From: Burkholderiales bacterium
GTDB lineage: Bacteria; Pseudomonadota; Gammaproteobacteria; Burkholderiales; JACMKV01
Assembly (NCBI GenBank): GCA_013695435.1
Contig: JACDAM010000011.1
Span: 1-33,564 of the forward strand
DNA length: 33,564 bases
Direction of reading: 5' to 3'
Under the pieces are notes generated by a model. The model had not been told where the DNA came from, did no database searches, and worked only from the letters and a program-made list of their open reading frames with translations. Below, piece after piece: positions 25,372 through 32,172 of this stretch. The stretch's first letter is position 1. The number at the start of each line of letters is the position of its first letter. A program made the translations under genes and the position numbers.

Positions 25372-26598
25372 TCATGAAACGTGCTTCTTGCTGCGCAGCC
25401 TGGCTGCGATGCGCATGCGCAATGCATTCAGTTTGATGAACCCGGCGGCGTCCTGCTGGTTGTATGCCCCTTGGTCGTCCTCGAAAGTCACGACTGCGGC
25501 ATCGAACAGCGAATCGCTGGCCGAGCTGCGGCCAACGATCATGACGTTGCCCTTGTAAAGCTTGAGGCGCACCGAGCCGTTCACGCTGGTTTGCGAGGCA
25601 TCGATCATCTGTTGCAGCATTCTACGCTCGGGGCTCCACCAGTAGCCGTTGTAAATAAGCTCGGCATAGCGCGGCATCAGCTCGTCTTTCAGATGCGCGA
25701 CCTCGCGATCGAGCGTGATCGATTCGATGGCGCGGTGCGCCTTCAGCATGATCGTGCCGCCGGGCGTTTCGTAGCAGCCGCGCGATTTCATGCCGACATA
25801 GCGATTCTCGACCAGATCGAGGCGGCCGATGCCGTGCTTGCCGCCGAGGCTATTCAGCTCGGTCAGAACATCGGCCGGGCTCAAACGCTTGCCGTTCAAC
25901 GCGACGATATCGCCGCGTTCGTAATCGATTTCCAGGTATTCGGCCTGATCGGGCGCTTTTTCGGGCGACGCGGTCCAGCGCCACATCGAATCATCCGGTT
26001 CGCAGGACGGGTCTTCGAGCGCGCGTCCCTCATAGGAAATGTGCAGCAGATTCGCATCCATGCTGTACGGGCTGCCGCTTTTCTGCTTCATCTCGACCGG
26101 AATGCCGTGGCTCTTTGCGTAGGCGAGCAGCTTCTCCCGCGAGGTCAGGTCCCATTCGCGCCACGGCGCGATCACGCGGATGTCGGGTTGCAGCGCGTAA
26201 TAGCCGAGTTCGAAACGCACCTGATCGTTGCCCTTGCCGGTCGCGCCGTGGGACACCGCATCGGCGCCGGTCTGGCGCGCGATTTCGATTTGCCGTTTCG
26301 CGATCAGCGGCCGCGCGATGCTGGTGCCGAGTAGATATTCGCCTTCGTAAACCGCGTTCGCGCGGAACATCGGAAACACGAAGTCGCGCACGAATTCCTC
26401 GCGCAAGTCGTCGATGAAAATTTCCTTGATACCGAACTGCTTTGCCTTGGCGCGCGCCGGCTCGAGCTCTTCGCCCTGGCCGATATCGGCGGTAAAAGTG
26501 ACGACTTCACAGGCGTAGGTATCCTGCAGCCATTTCAGAATGACTGAAGTATCGAGTCCGCCAGAGTAGGCGAGGACCGCTTTCCTGATTTCATTCAT
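25372..26598 (-). CDS. argG: Argininosuccinate synthase
   Basis: The enzyme joins citrulline and aspartate with ATP to form argininosuccinate, the penultimate step of arginine synthesis. It has 408 residues. [15 protein letters not shown] (10-24) is the N-type ATP pyrophosphatase loop. [11 protein letters not shown] and [14 protein letters not shown] are the substrate-binding signatures. ATG 26598 has no strong ribosome site. It is the third gene of the minus-strand order argD-argF-argG, 82 bp after argF. Confidence 0.97.
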   Translation of the reverse strand: MNEIRKAVLAYSGGLDTSVILKWLQDTYACEVVTFTADIGQGEELEPARAKAKQFGIKEIFIDDLREEFVRDFVFPMFRANAVYEGEYLLGTSIARPLIAKRQIEIARQTGADAVSHGATGKGNDQVRFELGYYALQPDIRVIAPWREWDLTSREKLLAYAKSHGIPVEMKQKSGSPYSMDANLLHISYEGRALEDPSCEPDDSMWRWTASPEKAPDQAEYLEIDYERGDIVALNGKRLSPADVLTELNSLGGKHGIGRLDLVENRYVGMKSRGCYETPGGTIMLKAHRAIESITLDREVAHLKDELMPRYAELIYNGYWWSPERRMLQQMIDASQTSVNGSVRLKLYKGNVMIVGRSSASDSLFDAAVVTFEDDQGAYNQQDAAGFIKLNALRMRIAARLRSKKHVS

Positions 26599-26680
26599 GT
26601 TGGTTGGATCATGCTGGTCGGCTGTAGTGAGATGCCAGGTATCGATTCTAATCGGCGGGTCTTGCTCCGGACGCAGCGGC

Positions 26681-27601
26681 TTACTTCGCGACTCTTCCCA
26701 GCAGCAGATACTCCATCAACGCCTTCTGCGTATGCAGCCGGTTCTCGGCTTCATCCCAGACCACGCTTTGCGGGCCGTCGATGACTTCGGCGGCAACTTC
26801 TTCACCGCGATGCGCCGGCAGGCAGTGCATGAACAGCGCGTCGGGACCGGCCAGGCTCATCATTTCGGCGTCGACCTGAAAATCGGCGAATTCGCGTTTG
26901 CGATCTTCGGTTTCAGCCTCGAAACCCATACTGGTCCAGACATCGGTTGTGACCAGATCCGCGCCGCGCGCCGCGTCAAGCGGATCGGCGAAGCATTCCA
27001 GATGCATGCTGGCGTAGCTTTCGCCGCGCTCGGGCTCGACTTCGTAGCCGGGCGGCGTCGATACGTGGAAATTGAAGTCGAAAATTTTTGCCGCTTGCAG
27101 CCAACTGTTGCAGACGTTATTGGAATCGCCGATCCATGCCACCGTCCTGCCCTGGATCGAGCCGCGATGTTCGATGTAGGTGAAGATATCGGCGAGGATC
27201 TGGCATGGGTGATACTCGTCTGTCAGACCGTTTATCACCGGCACGCGCGAGTTTGCGGCGAAGCGCTCGATGATGTCCTGCTCGTAGGTGCGGATCATGA
27301 CCAGATCGACCATGCGCGAAATCACGCGCGCGGCGTCCTCGACCGGCTCGCCGCGGCCGAGCTGCGTTTCACGCGTGGAGAGATAGATTGCCGAACCGCC
27401 GAGCTGATGCATGCCGGCCTCGAACGACAAACGCGTGCGCGTCGACTGCTTTTCGAAAATCATCGCCAGCGTGCGATCCTGGAACGGCCAGTAGGGACGA
27501 TACTCCTTGAATTCCGAGCGTATCCAGCGTGCCCGCTCAAACAGGTGTTCGAAATCGGCCAGCGAGAAATCCTTGAACTGCAGGAAATGCCTGGGTTGCA
27601 T
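26681..27601 (-). CDS. argF: Ornithine carbamoyltransferase
   Basis: The enzyme makes citrulline from ornithine and carbamoyl phosphate. ATG 27601 gives 306 residues beginning [20 protein letters not shown]. The open frame runs much further upstream, but that part is the shadow of argD. STRTR (53-57) binds carbamoyl phosphate, and [10 protein letters not shown] is the carbamoyl-binding HPxQ motif. [13 protein letters not shown] holds the HCLP motif with the catalytic cysteine, and DVWTSMG is the ornithine-loop DxxxSMG motif. It lies 14 bp after argD, so the two are very likely cotranscribed. Confidence 0.97.
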   Translation of the reverse strand: MQPRHFLQFKDFSLADFEHLFERARWIRSEFKEYRPYWPFQDRTLAMIFEKQSTRTRLSFEAGMHQLGGSAIYLSTRETQLGRGEPVEDAARVISRMVDLVMIRTYEQDIIERFAANSRVPVINGLTDEYHPCQILADIFTYIEHRGSIQGRTVAWIGDSNNVCNSWLQAAKIFDFNFHVSTPPGYEVEPERGESYASMHLECFADPLDAARGADLVTTDVWTSMGFEAETEDRKREFADFQVDAEMMSLAGPDALFMHCLPAHRGEEVAAEVIDGPQSVVWDEAENRLHTQKALMEYLLLGRVAK

Positions 27602-27615
27602 CACGCCCTGCGAGA

Positions 27616-28824
27616 CTATGCGGCCGCCGCGGCGGATGGCTTGGCAGCCTCGTTCAAAAACGTCTTGACCAGATGCGACAAACGTTCGATCAACAGCTGC
27701 GCCTCGGCGCGCGACATGACGAGCGGCGGCAATAGACGAATCACCGAATCGGCCGTCACGTTGATCAGCAAACCCTGATCCAGCGCGACGCGAACCAGTT
27801 CCCCGCAGGGGCGAGCGAGCTCGATGCCTATCATCAATCCGAGCCCGCGTACCTGGTTGACGCCGGCCACCTTTGCCAGTTGCGCGGCGAGGCCATCGCG
27901 TATCATTTCGCCGATCGCCCTGGCGTGGTGGAGCAGGCCATCGTCGGCGATGATCTGCAATGTCGTGTGCGCGGCGGTACAGGCAAACGGACTGCCGCCG
28001 AACGTCGAGCCGTGGTTGCCGGGCTTGAACACGTCCGCTGCCGCGGCGGCGGCGAGGCAGGCGCCGATCGGGATTCCCGAGCCCAATCCTTTCGCCAAAG
28101 TCATCACGTCGGGCTTGATAGCAGTGTGCTGATAGGCAAACCAGACGCCGGTACGCGCGATTCCGCATTGCACCTCATCCAGCATCAATAGCCAGTTGTG
28201 CCTGTCGCACAGTTCGCGCAAACCGGCGAGATATTCGGGCAGAGGCTGCGGCACGCGCACGCCTCCTTCGCCCTGGATAGGCTCGACCAGCACGGCGACG
28301 ATGTTCTTGTTGTTTGCTGCGACCTGCGCGACCGACGCGACATCGTTGTACGGAACGCGCACGAAGCCGCCGAGCAGCGGTTCGAATCCAGCCTGCACCT
28401 TGCGGCTGCCGGTCGCCGTCAAGGTCGCCATGGTGCGGCCGTGGAAGCTTTTCTCCATGACGATGATGGTCGGCGTATCGACGCCGCGCTGATGGCCGTA
28501 CAGCCGCGCCAGCTTGATCGCGGCTTCGTTGGCTTCGGCGCCGGAGTTGCAGAAGAAAACCTTGTCCATGCCCGACAGCCGGCACAATTCCGCGGCGAGG
28601 TTTTCCTGTTCCTCGATCCGGTACATGTTGGAAGTATGAATCAGACGCGCCGCCTGCCCGGCAATCGCCGCCGTGAACCGCGGATGCGCGTGCCCCAGGC
28701 CGTTGACCGCAATGCCGGCAATCGCATCGAGATAGCGCTTGCCCTGCGCATCGAACAGGAAGACGCCTTCGCCGCGTACGAAGGCAACCGGCAATCTGGC
28801 ATAGGTGTTCATCAGATGCGACAT
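27616..28824 (-). CDS. argD: Acetylornithine aminotransferase
   Basis: The PLP aminotransferase converts N-acetylglutamate semialdehyde to N-acetylornithine; family members often also serve in lysine synthesis. ATG 28824 gives 402 residues starting MSHLMNTYARLPVAFVRGEG; an ATG four codons later is the alternative. NSGAEANEAAIK (93-104) binds the cofactor phosphate. LDEVQCGIARTG holds the Asp that pairs with the pyridine nitrogen. The PLP lysine is Lys245 in TLAKGLGSGIPIG, and GSTFGGSPFAC follows. It leads the argD-argF-argG run. An alanine tail (PSAAAAA) ends the protein. Confidence 0.95.
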   Translation of the reverse strand: MSHLMNTYARLPVAFVRGEGVFLFDAQGKRYLDAIAGIAVNGLGHAHPRFTAAIAGQAARLIHTSNMYRIEEQENLAAELCRLSGMDKVFFCNSGAEANEAAIKLARLYGHQRGVDTPTIIVMEKSFHGRTMATLTATGSRKVQAGFEPLLGGFVRVPYNDVASVAQVAANNKNIVAVLVEPIQGEGGVRVPQPLPEYLAGLRELCDRHNWLLMLDEVQCGIARTGVWFAYQHTAIKPDVMTLAKGLGSGIPIGACLAAAAAADVFKPGNHGSTFGGSPFACTAAHTTLQIIADDGLLHHARAIGEMIRDGLAAQLAKVAGVNQVRGLGLMIGIELARPCGELVRVALDQGLLINVTADSVIRLLPPLVMSRAEAQLLIERLSHLVKTFLNEAAKPSAAAAA

Positions 28825-28882
28825 AGCTATCCCGAGCGTCAGATTTCGCGAAACGGGGTTTGGCGCGCGGCGGCTGAAACGC

Positions 28883-28918
28883 GCGCGGCGGCCCGGTGTT
28901 TCCCTGGAGCCGCCGCGC
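28883..28918 (-). promoter_or_regulatory. GC-rich hairpin in the argD leader
   Basis: GCGCGGCGGC (28883-28892) and GCCGCCGCGC (28909-28918) are perfect 10-bp arms around a 16-nt loop, 60-95 bp upstream of argD. It could end transcription coming from the decarboxylase gene (no T-run follows) or act in the argD leader. No ARG box was found. Confidence 0.45.
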
Positions 28919-28924
28919 AACGAA

Positions 28925-28940
28925 GGAACCTCTAATCAAC
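28925..28940. repeat. Solo terminal-repeat-like end GGAACCTCTAATCAAC
   Basis: This matches the right inverted repeat of the MITE at 31048-31288 (read as GGAACCTCTGATTAAG) at 13 of 16 positions. It lies alone between argD and the decarboxylase gene, so it may be a relic of a second insertion. Confidence 0.45.
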
Positions 28941-28984
28941 CAATGGGAGCGTATCCCGCTTCAATAAGGCGAATCGAGCGCGTA

Positions 28985-29013
28985 GTTTTATCCGAATCAT
29001 CCGCCGCTGGCAA
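28985..29013 (-). promoter_or_regulatory. Candidate promoter of argD-argF-argG
   Basis: On the minus strand TTGCCA (29013-29008), a 17-bp spacer and TAAAAC (28990-28985) give a 5/6 and a 4/6 match to sigma-70 boxes. It lies just after the decarboxylase stop. Confidence 0.4.
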
Positions 29014-29052
29014 GCGCAGGCCGCATGAAAACCCGCGTTAGTCGACCTCAAG

Positions 29053-31044
29053 TCATTGCGAAATAAGCTTTGTTACGCTGCTTTCTTCGGCTTCCGTAAG
29101 CACGCGCAAACACGGCATATAGCCGTCGTAGGCGATGCCGTGCAGCTCGACTCTTTTCTGCGATCGCAGCAGCGCGACCAGATACTCGATCACGTCGGCC
29201 GTGATCATTTGCCCGGGGACCAGCACCGGTATGCCCGGCGGGTAGGGCACGATCTGATCGGCGCATACGCGCGTCGCGAGCGCGTGATTGACCGCATCGC
29301 GTTCATCGAGCAGCGGAACGAGAGCGCCGCCGCAATAGAACGCGTCGCGCGGCAGGCAGATCAGGTCGGTAAAATGCGGCACATCGGGCGTTTGATAGAG
29401 CCGCCGCGTCGCCCGGCCTTCGCGTGCGATGCGCATGATCGCATCGTAAAGCCGCGACACCTTGCTGCGCGTCGTGCCGATGGTCAGCAGTAAAGTCAGC
29501 GTATTGAACGTCGATTTCTCGACCTGAATGTTGTAGCGCTCGAACAGCTCGTGCTGCAATTCCTCGACGGTATAGCCGCAACGCGATATGTCGACCGTGA
29601 CTTTGGTCGGATCGAGCAGCACCTTGTCGTTGGCGACTTCCTCAGGCAGCAGGTCGGGCAGTTCGAGCACGCGAAACACGTTGCTCGAATTGATTTGCGT
29701 GCGCAGTTCCTTCGCCAACTCGAGCGTGCGGTTCAACAGCTTGTAGCCTTCCATCATCACCTGTTTGCGCGCGACATCGAGGCTCGCGATCATGCTGTAT
29801 TGCGGGCTGGTCGACGTGTGCATATTGAAGTTTTCGCGGAAGATGTGCTCGTTGAAATCCGGGTCGTTGACGTGGATCATCGACGCCTGCGAAAACGCGG
29901 ACATGACTTTGTGCGTGCTTTGCGTCGCGTAATCGGCGCCGGCTTCCAGCGCGGTTGGCCGGAATGCCGGATGAAAGCGCGCGAAGCCATACCACGCCTC
30001 GTCGATGATGACTTTTATGCCTTTGGCATGGGCTGCTTCGATGATCGGCGCAAGGTCATAGCGCAAGCCGTCGTACGTGCACGAAGTCAAAATCAGCGCC
30101 TGTGCGTCGCCGTGCTGCGCGATCGCATCGAAGATGGTTTTCTTCGGCACCGGGCCGTAAACGCCGTATTTGCGATTGACCGACGAATCGAGATAGACCG
30201 GATAGGCGCCCGACAGCACGACGCCGTGGTGCACGGATTTATGGCAGTTGCGATCGAGCAGCAGCTTTTCCCCCGGCGCCAGCAGCGTCTGGAAAATGAC
30301 TTTGTTGGCGGTCGACGTGCCATTGGTAGCAAAAAACGTTCGGCGCGCGCCGAACGCCTTGGCGGCGACATTTTGCGCTTCGGCGATCACGCCCGTAGGT
30401 TCCATCAGCGAATCGAGCGTCGGCACCGAAACCGACAGGTCGGCGTCGAAAATATGTTCACCCATGAATTCGTAAAAATCGTTTATCCATGGGCTGCCGC
30501 GCAAGCTTTCGCCGGAGGAATGGCCGGGTGTGTGCCAGGCGTCTTTCGCCATCAGCACGTAGTTTTTCAGTTGATCGTAAAACGGCGTGCGGGCTTTTTC
30601 CTGAATCTGCGCGTTGAGGATGCGGTACCAGCCGCGGTAATCGCGCTCTTCGCGATAGAAGTAACCATCGACCGCTTCCGAGAACAGCGAATCGACGACC
30701 TCATCTTCTTTTTCCTGCGCGATCAGGATGTAGACATCGATCTCGGGCCGAAACCGCGTAATCTTCTGCACCAGCTTCAAGGCCGACATTTGCAGCGAGC
30801 GCGAGCCATTGCCGCCGTTCGATTCGCTTTTCAGCGAATACAGCCGATCGTCGACGACTACCGCCTGGATGTCGCCGTCTTCCTCGATCGCGCGCAAAGC
30901 TTCGCGCGCCGTGGCGACGCCGATAAAAACGATGCCGAGCGGGTTGTCGAGGCTTTTGGCGGCCGCGTTCAAACCCTTGATCAATTCTTTCAGGACCAGC
31001 TTCTCGTCGTTGATGACGAGGATGCGGCTTACGGGCTTACGCAT
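29053..31044 (-). CDS. Orn/Lys/Arg decarboxylase, fold type I, with receiver-like N-terminal domain
   Basis: The 663-residue PLP enzyme decarboxylates a basic amino acid. Residues 5-130 are the receiver-like wing domain (SRILVINDEKLVLKELIKGL, AVVVDDRLY). The core follows with TPGHSSGES (172-180), FFATNGTSTANKVI (237-250), NCHKSVHHG (266-274), IDEAWYGFARFHP (347-359) and QSTHKVMSAFSQ with the PLP lysine Lys379. The C-terminal domain contains FYCGGALVPL and PYPPGIPVLVPGE-like (here PGQ). Family knowledge allows ornithine, lysine or arginine as substrate; sequence alone does not settle it. ATG 31044 touches the target duplication of a MITE, and its ribosome site GAGG is inside the MITE end. It is not homologous to the decarboxylase at 10713. 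Confidence 0.9.
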   Translation of the reverse strand: MRKPVSRILVINDEKLVLKELIKGLNAAAKSLDNPLGIVFIGVATAREALRAIEEDGDIQAVVVDDRLYSLKSESNGGNGSRSLQMSALKLVQKITRFRPEIDVYILIAQEKEDEVVDSLFSEAVDGYFYREERDYRGWYRILNAQIQEKARTPFYDQLKNYVLMAKDAWHTPGHSSGESLRGSPWINDFYEFMGEHIFDADLSVSVPTLDSLMEPTGVIAEAQNVAAKAFGARRTFFATNGTSTANKVIFQTLLAPGEKLLLDRNCHKSVHHGVVLSGAYPVYLDSSVNRKYGVYGPVPKKTIFDAIAQHGDAQALILTSCTYDGLRYDLAPIIEAAHAKGIKVIIDEAWYGFARFHPAFRPTALEAGADYATQSTHKVMSAFSQASMIHVNDPDFNEHIFRENFNMHTSTSPQYSMIASLDVARKQVMMEGYKLLNRTLELAKELRTQINSSNVFRVLELPDLLPEEVANDKVLLDPTKVTVDISRCGYTVEELQHELFERYNIQVEKSTFNTLTLLLTIGTTRSKVSRLYDAIMRIAREGRATRRLYQTPDVPHFTDLICLPRDAFYCGGALVPLLDERDAVNHALATRVCADQIVPYPPGIPVLVPGQMITADVIEYLVALLRSQKRVELHGIAYDGYMPCLRVLTEAEESSVTKLISQ

Positions 31045-31047
31045 TAA

Positions 31048-31288
31048 GAAACCTCTGACTAAGTCCTTCGCGGATCGCGCTTCGACACGCAAAGACAGCT
31101 CAGCGGGGCTTTGCCTGTCGAAACCCTTCGGGAGGGCGCTTTGCGGGCGGTCTGCTTTGTCGCGCCGCTCGTGAATGGGATGACCATTCGCTTCGCACGC
31201 GAAGACAGGCGCAGCCTGGGCTCCGCCCATCTGCCCGTGCATCCCGCAAAGTCCCGTCGCGACCGCGCGGGACTTAATCAGAGGTTCC
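31048..31288. mobile_element. 241-bp MITE with IS5-type ends, inserted at the decarboxylase start codon
   Basis: GAAACCTCTGACTAAGTCC (31048-31066) and GGACTTAATCAGAGGTTCC (31270-31288) are 19-bp inverted repeats with two mismatches. They are flanked by TTAA (31044-31047) and CTAA (31289-31292), both fitting the YTAR target of IS5-group elements, with one base changed. There is no transposase gene. Inside lies a long hairpin: TTCGACA-c-GCAAAG and CTTTGC-c-TGTCGAA, near 31080-31121. On the minus strand the end nearest the decarboxylase supplies AGAGG 7 nt before the ATG. Confidence 0.72.
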
Positions 31289-31371
31289 CTAACTTCCGCG
31301 GGGGGCGTGACTAATTGCTGCGAGGGCCGCGAGCGGCAGAGACGGAAAGAAGATACGGAAGGTTTACAAAG

Positions 31372-31426
31372 AAGCCGGCTGGGGAAATCCTAGGCCAGCG
31401 CCTTGATCGAAGCCGACAGCCGGCTT
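31372..31426 (-). terminator. Possible rpsT terminator with one arm inside the coding sequence
   Basis: AAGCCGGCTG and CAGCCGGCTT (31372-31381 and 31417-31426) are perfect 10-bp complementary arms with a 35-nt loop. On the minus strand the upstream arm is in the last codons of rpsT and the downstream arm is followed by TCTTTGT. The core is the same as that of the terminator at 11905. The large loop and short T-run make this uncertain. Confidence 0.35.
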
Positions 31427-31653
31427 TTGTGCCGTGCCGCCTTGTTCTTGTGAATGATGCGCTTATCCGCAATCGAATCCAGGGTCGAAATCGAGGTGCG
31501 GAATACCGCTTCGGCGGCCGTTTTGTCGCCGGCATCGATTGCTTTTTTGACGCGCTTGATCGCGGTGCGCAACTTGGAGCGCAGGCTCGTGTTGTGGCGG
31601 CGCCTTTTTTCGGACTGGATTGCGCGTTTTTTCGCTTGTGCGCTATTGGCCAT
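31390..31653 (-). CDS. rpsT: 30S ribosomal protein S20
   Basis: The 87-residue basic protein binds 16S rRNA early in small-subunit assembly. [21 protein letters not shown] at the start and [18 protein letters not shown] at the end are the family ends, and length is standard. AGGAG lies 8 nt before ATG 31653. A good promoter lies 46 bp upstream. rpsT next to murJ, divergent, is common in proteobacteria. In this window the space between them carries a permease remnant. Confidence 0.98.
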   Translation of the reverse strand: MANSAQAKKRAIQSEKRRRHNTSLRSKLRTAIKRVKKAIDAGDKTAAEAVFRTSISTLDSIADKRIIHKNKAARHKSRLSASIKALA

Positions 31654-31917
31654 AGGAACTCCTGCGTGCTTGCGGAAGGTGTTACGGAAAAGGCGGCAAT
31701 GGTACGTTTATTAGCCCCGCCTTGCAAGTTGTCCGCGGACGAAGACGCATAGCACATGACACCCGCCTTGACACCTTATGTCGGCATTCCGCCCCATTTT
31801 TTCACGCTGCTCACGAACGTGTCGTCATGCTGAACGGCGCAGCATACGATTTGCCAATCTACGGCCCGAATCCCATACAATACCGCCGTCGTTTTAATTC
31901 CTCGTGACCTACCATCC
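31654..31917. other. Intergenic part between rpsT and the permease remnant
   Basis: It holds the rpsT promoter (31699-31727). The remainder to about 31917 has no recognised gene. A weak -10-like TACAAT at 31876-31881 points rightward with TTGCCA 19 bp before it. CTCGTG-ACCTACCATCC just before the remnant looks like the start of a gene that is otherwise gone, but this is uncertain. Confidence 0.4.
31699..31727 (-). promoter_or_regulatory. rpsT promoter
   Basis: On the minus strand TTGCAA (31727-31722), a 17-bp spacer and TACCAT (31704-31699) lie 46 bp before the start codon. Confidence 0.65.
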
Positions 31918-32085
31918 AGCGTCGGCCTCGGCTACCTGCTGTACATGGGCCGCGAACTCAACGATGCTTCGCAGGTGATCGGCGTCATGGTGCTGACGAT
32001 CCTGTTCGGCTTCCTGCTCGACCGCTTTCTGTTCGGCGTGATCGAAAAGCGCATACGCCGCCGCTGGGGTCTGCAGAGCAATTAG
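31918..32085 (+). pseudogene. 3' remnant of an ABC transporter permease (nitrate/sulfonate/taurine type)
   Basis: The last 55 codons of a permease are open to TAG 32083-32085. They read VGLGYLLYMGRELNDASQ, then a hydrophobic helix VIGVMVLTILFGFLLDR, then a basic end VIEKRIRRRWGLQSN. This is the normal C-terminus of NrtB/SsuC/TauC-type permeases, which are about 250-290 residues. The frame continues upstream to a stop at 31831-31833 but without family similarity, and no start is evident. About four fifths of the gene are missing, so it is a decayed relic. A neighbouring ATPase or binding protein is not seen. Confidence 0.7.
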
Positions 32086-32117
32086 AGCGGCGCCGATTAT
32101 CGACCGCGCTGCCGTCG

Positions 32118-32142
32118 CGCTTTTGCGATAAACGCGAAAGCG
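32118..32142. repeat. Hairpin upstream of murJ
   Basis: CGCTTTTGCG (32118-32127) pairs with CGCGAAAGCG (32133-32142) with one wobble around ATAAA. It could be the old terminator of the lost permease gene or a leader structure of murJ; no T-run follows. Confidence 0.4.
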
Positions 32143-32172
32143 GCCGCTTCCAACTAAACGAAAACACTCCGC

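Noticed and set aside
27602-28168. Long N-terminal extension of argF
   Set aside because: The frame is open, but it overlaps argD on the same strand and shows no similarity to ornithine carbamoyltransferase. The ATG at 27601 gives the normal length.
29551-31047. 498-codon open frame on the plus strand
   Set aside because: It is the antisense shadow of the decarboxylase at 29053-31044, caused by codon bias in high-GC DNA. The translation has no recognisable domain and is rich in Arg, Asp, His and Val, as such shadows are.
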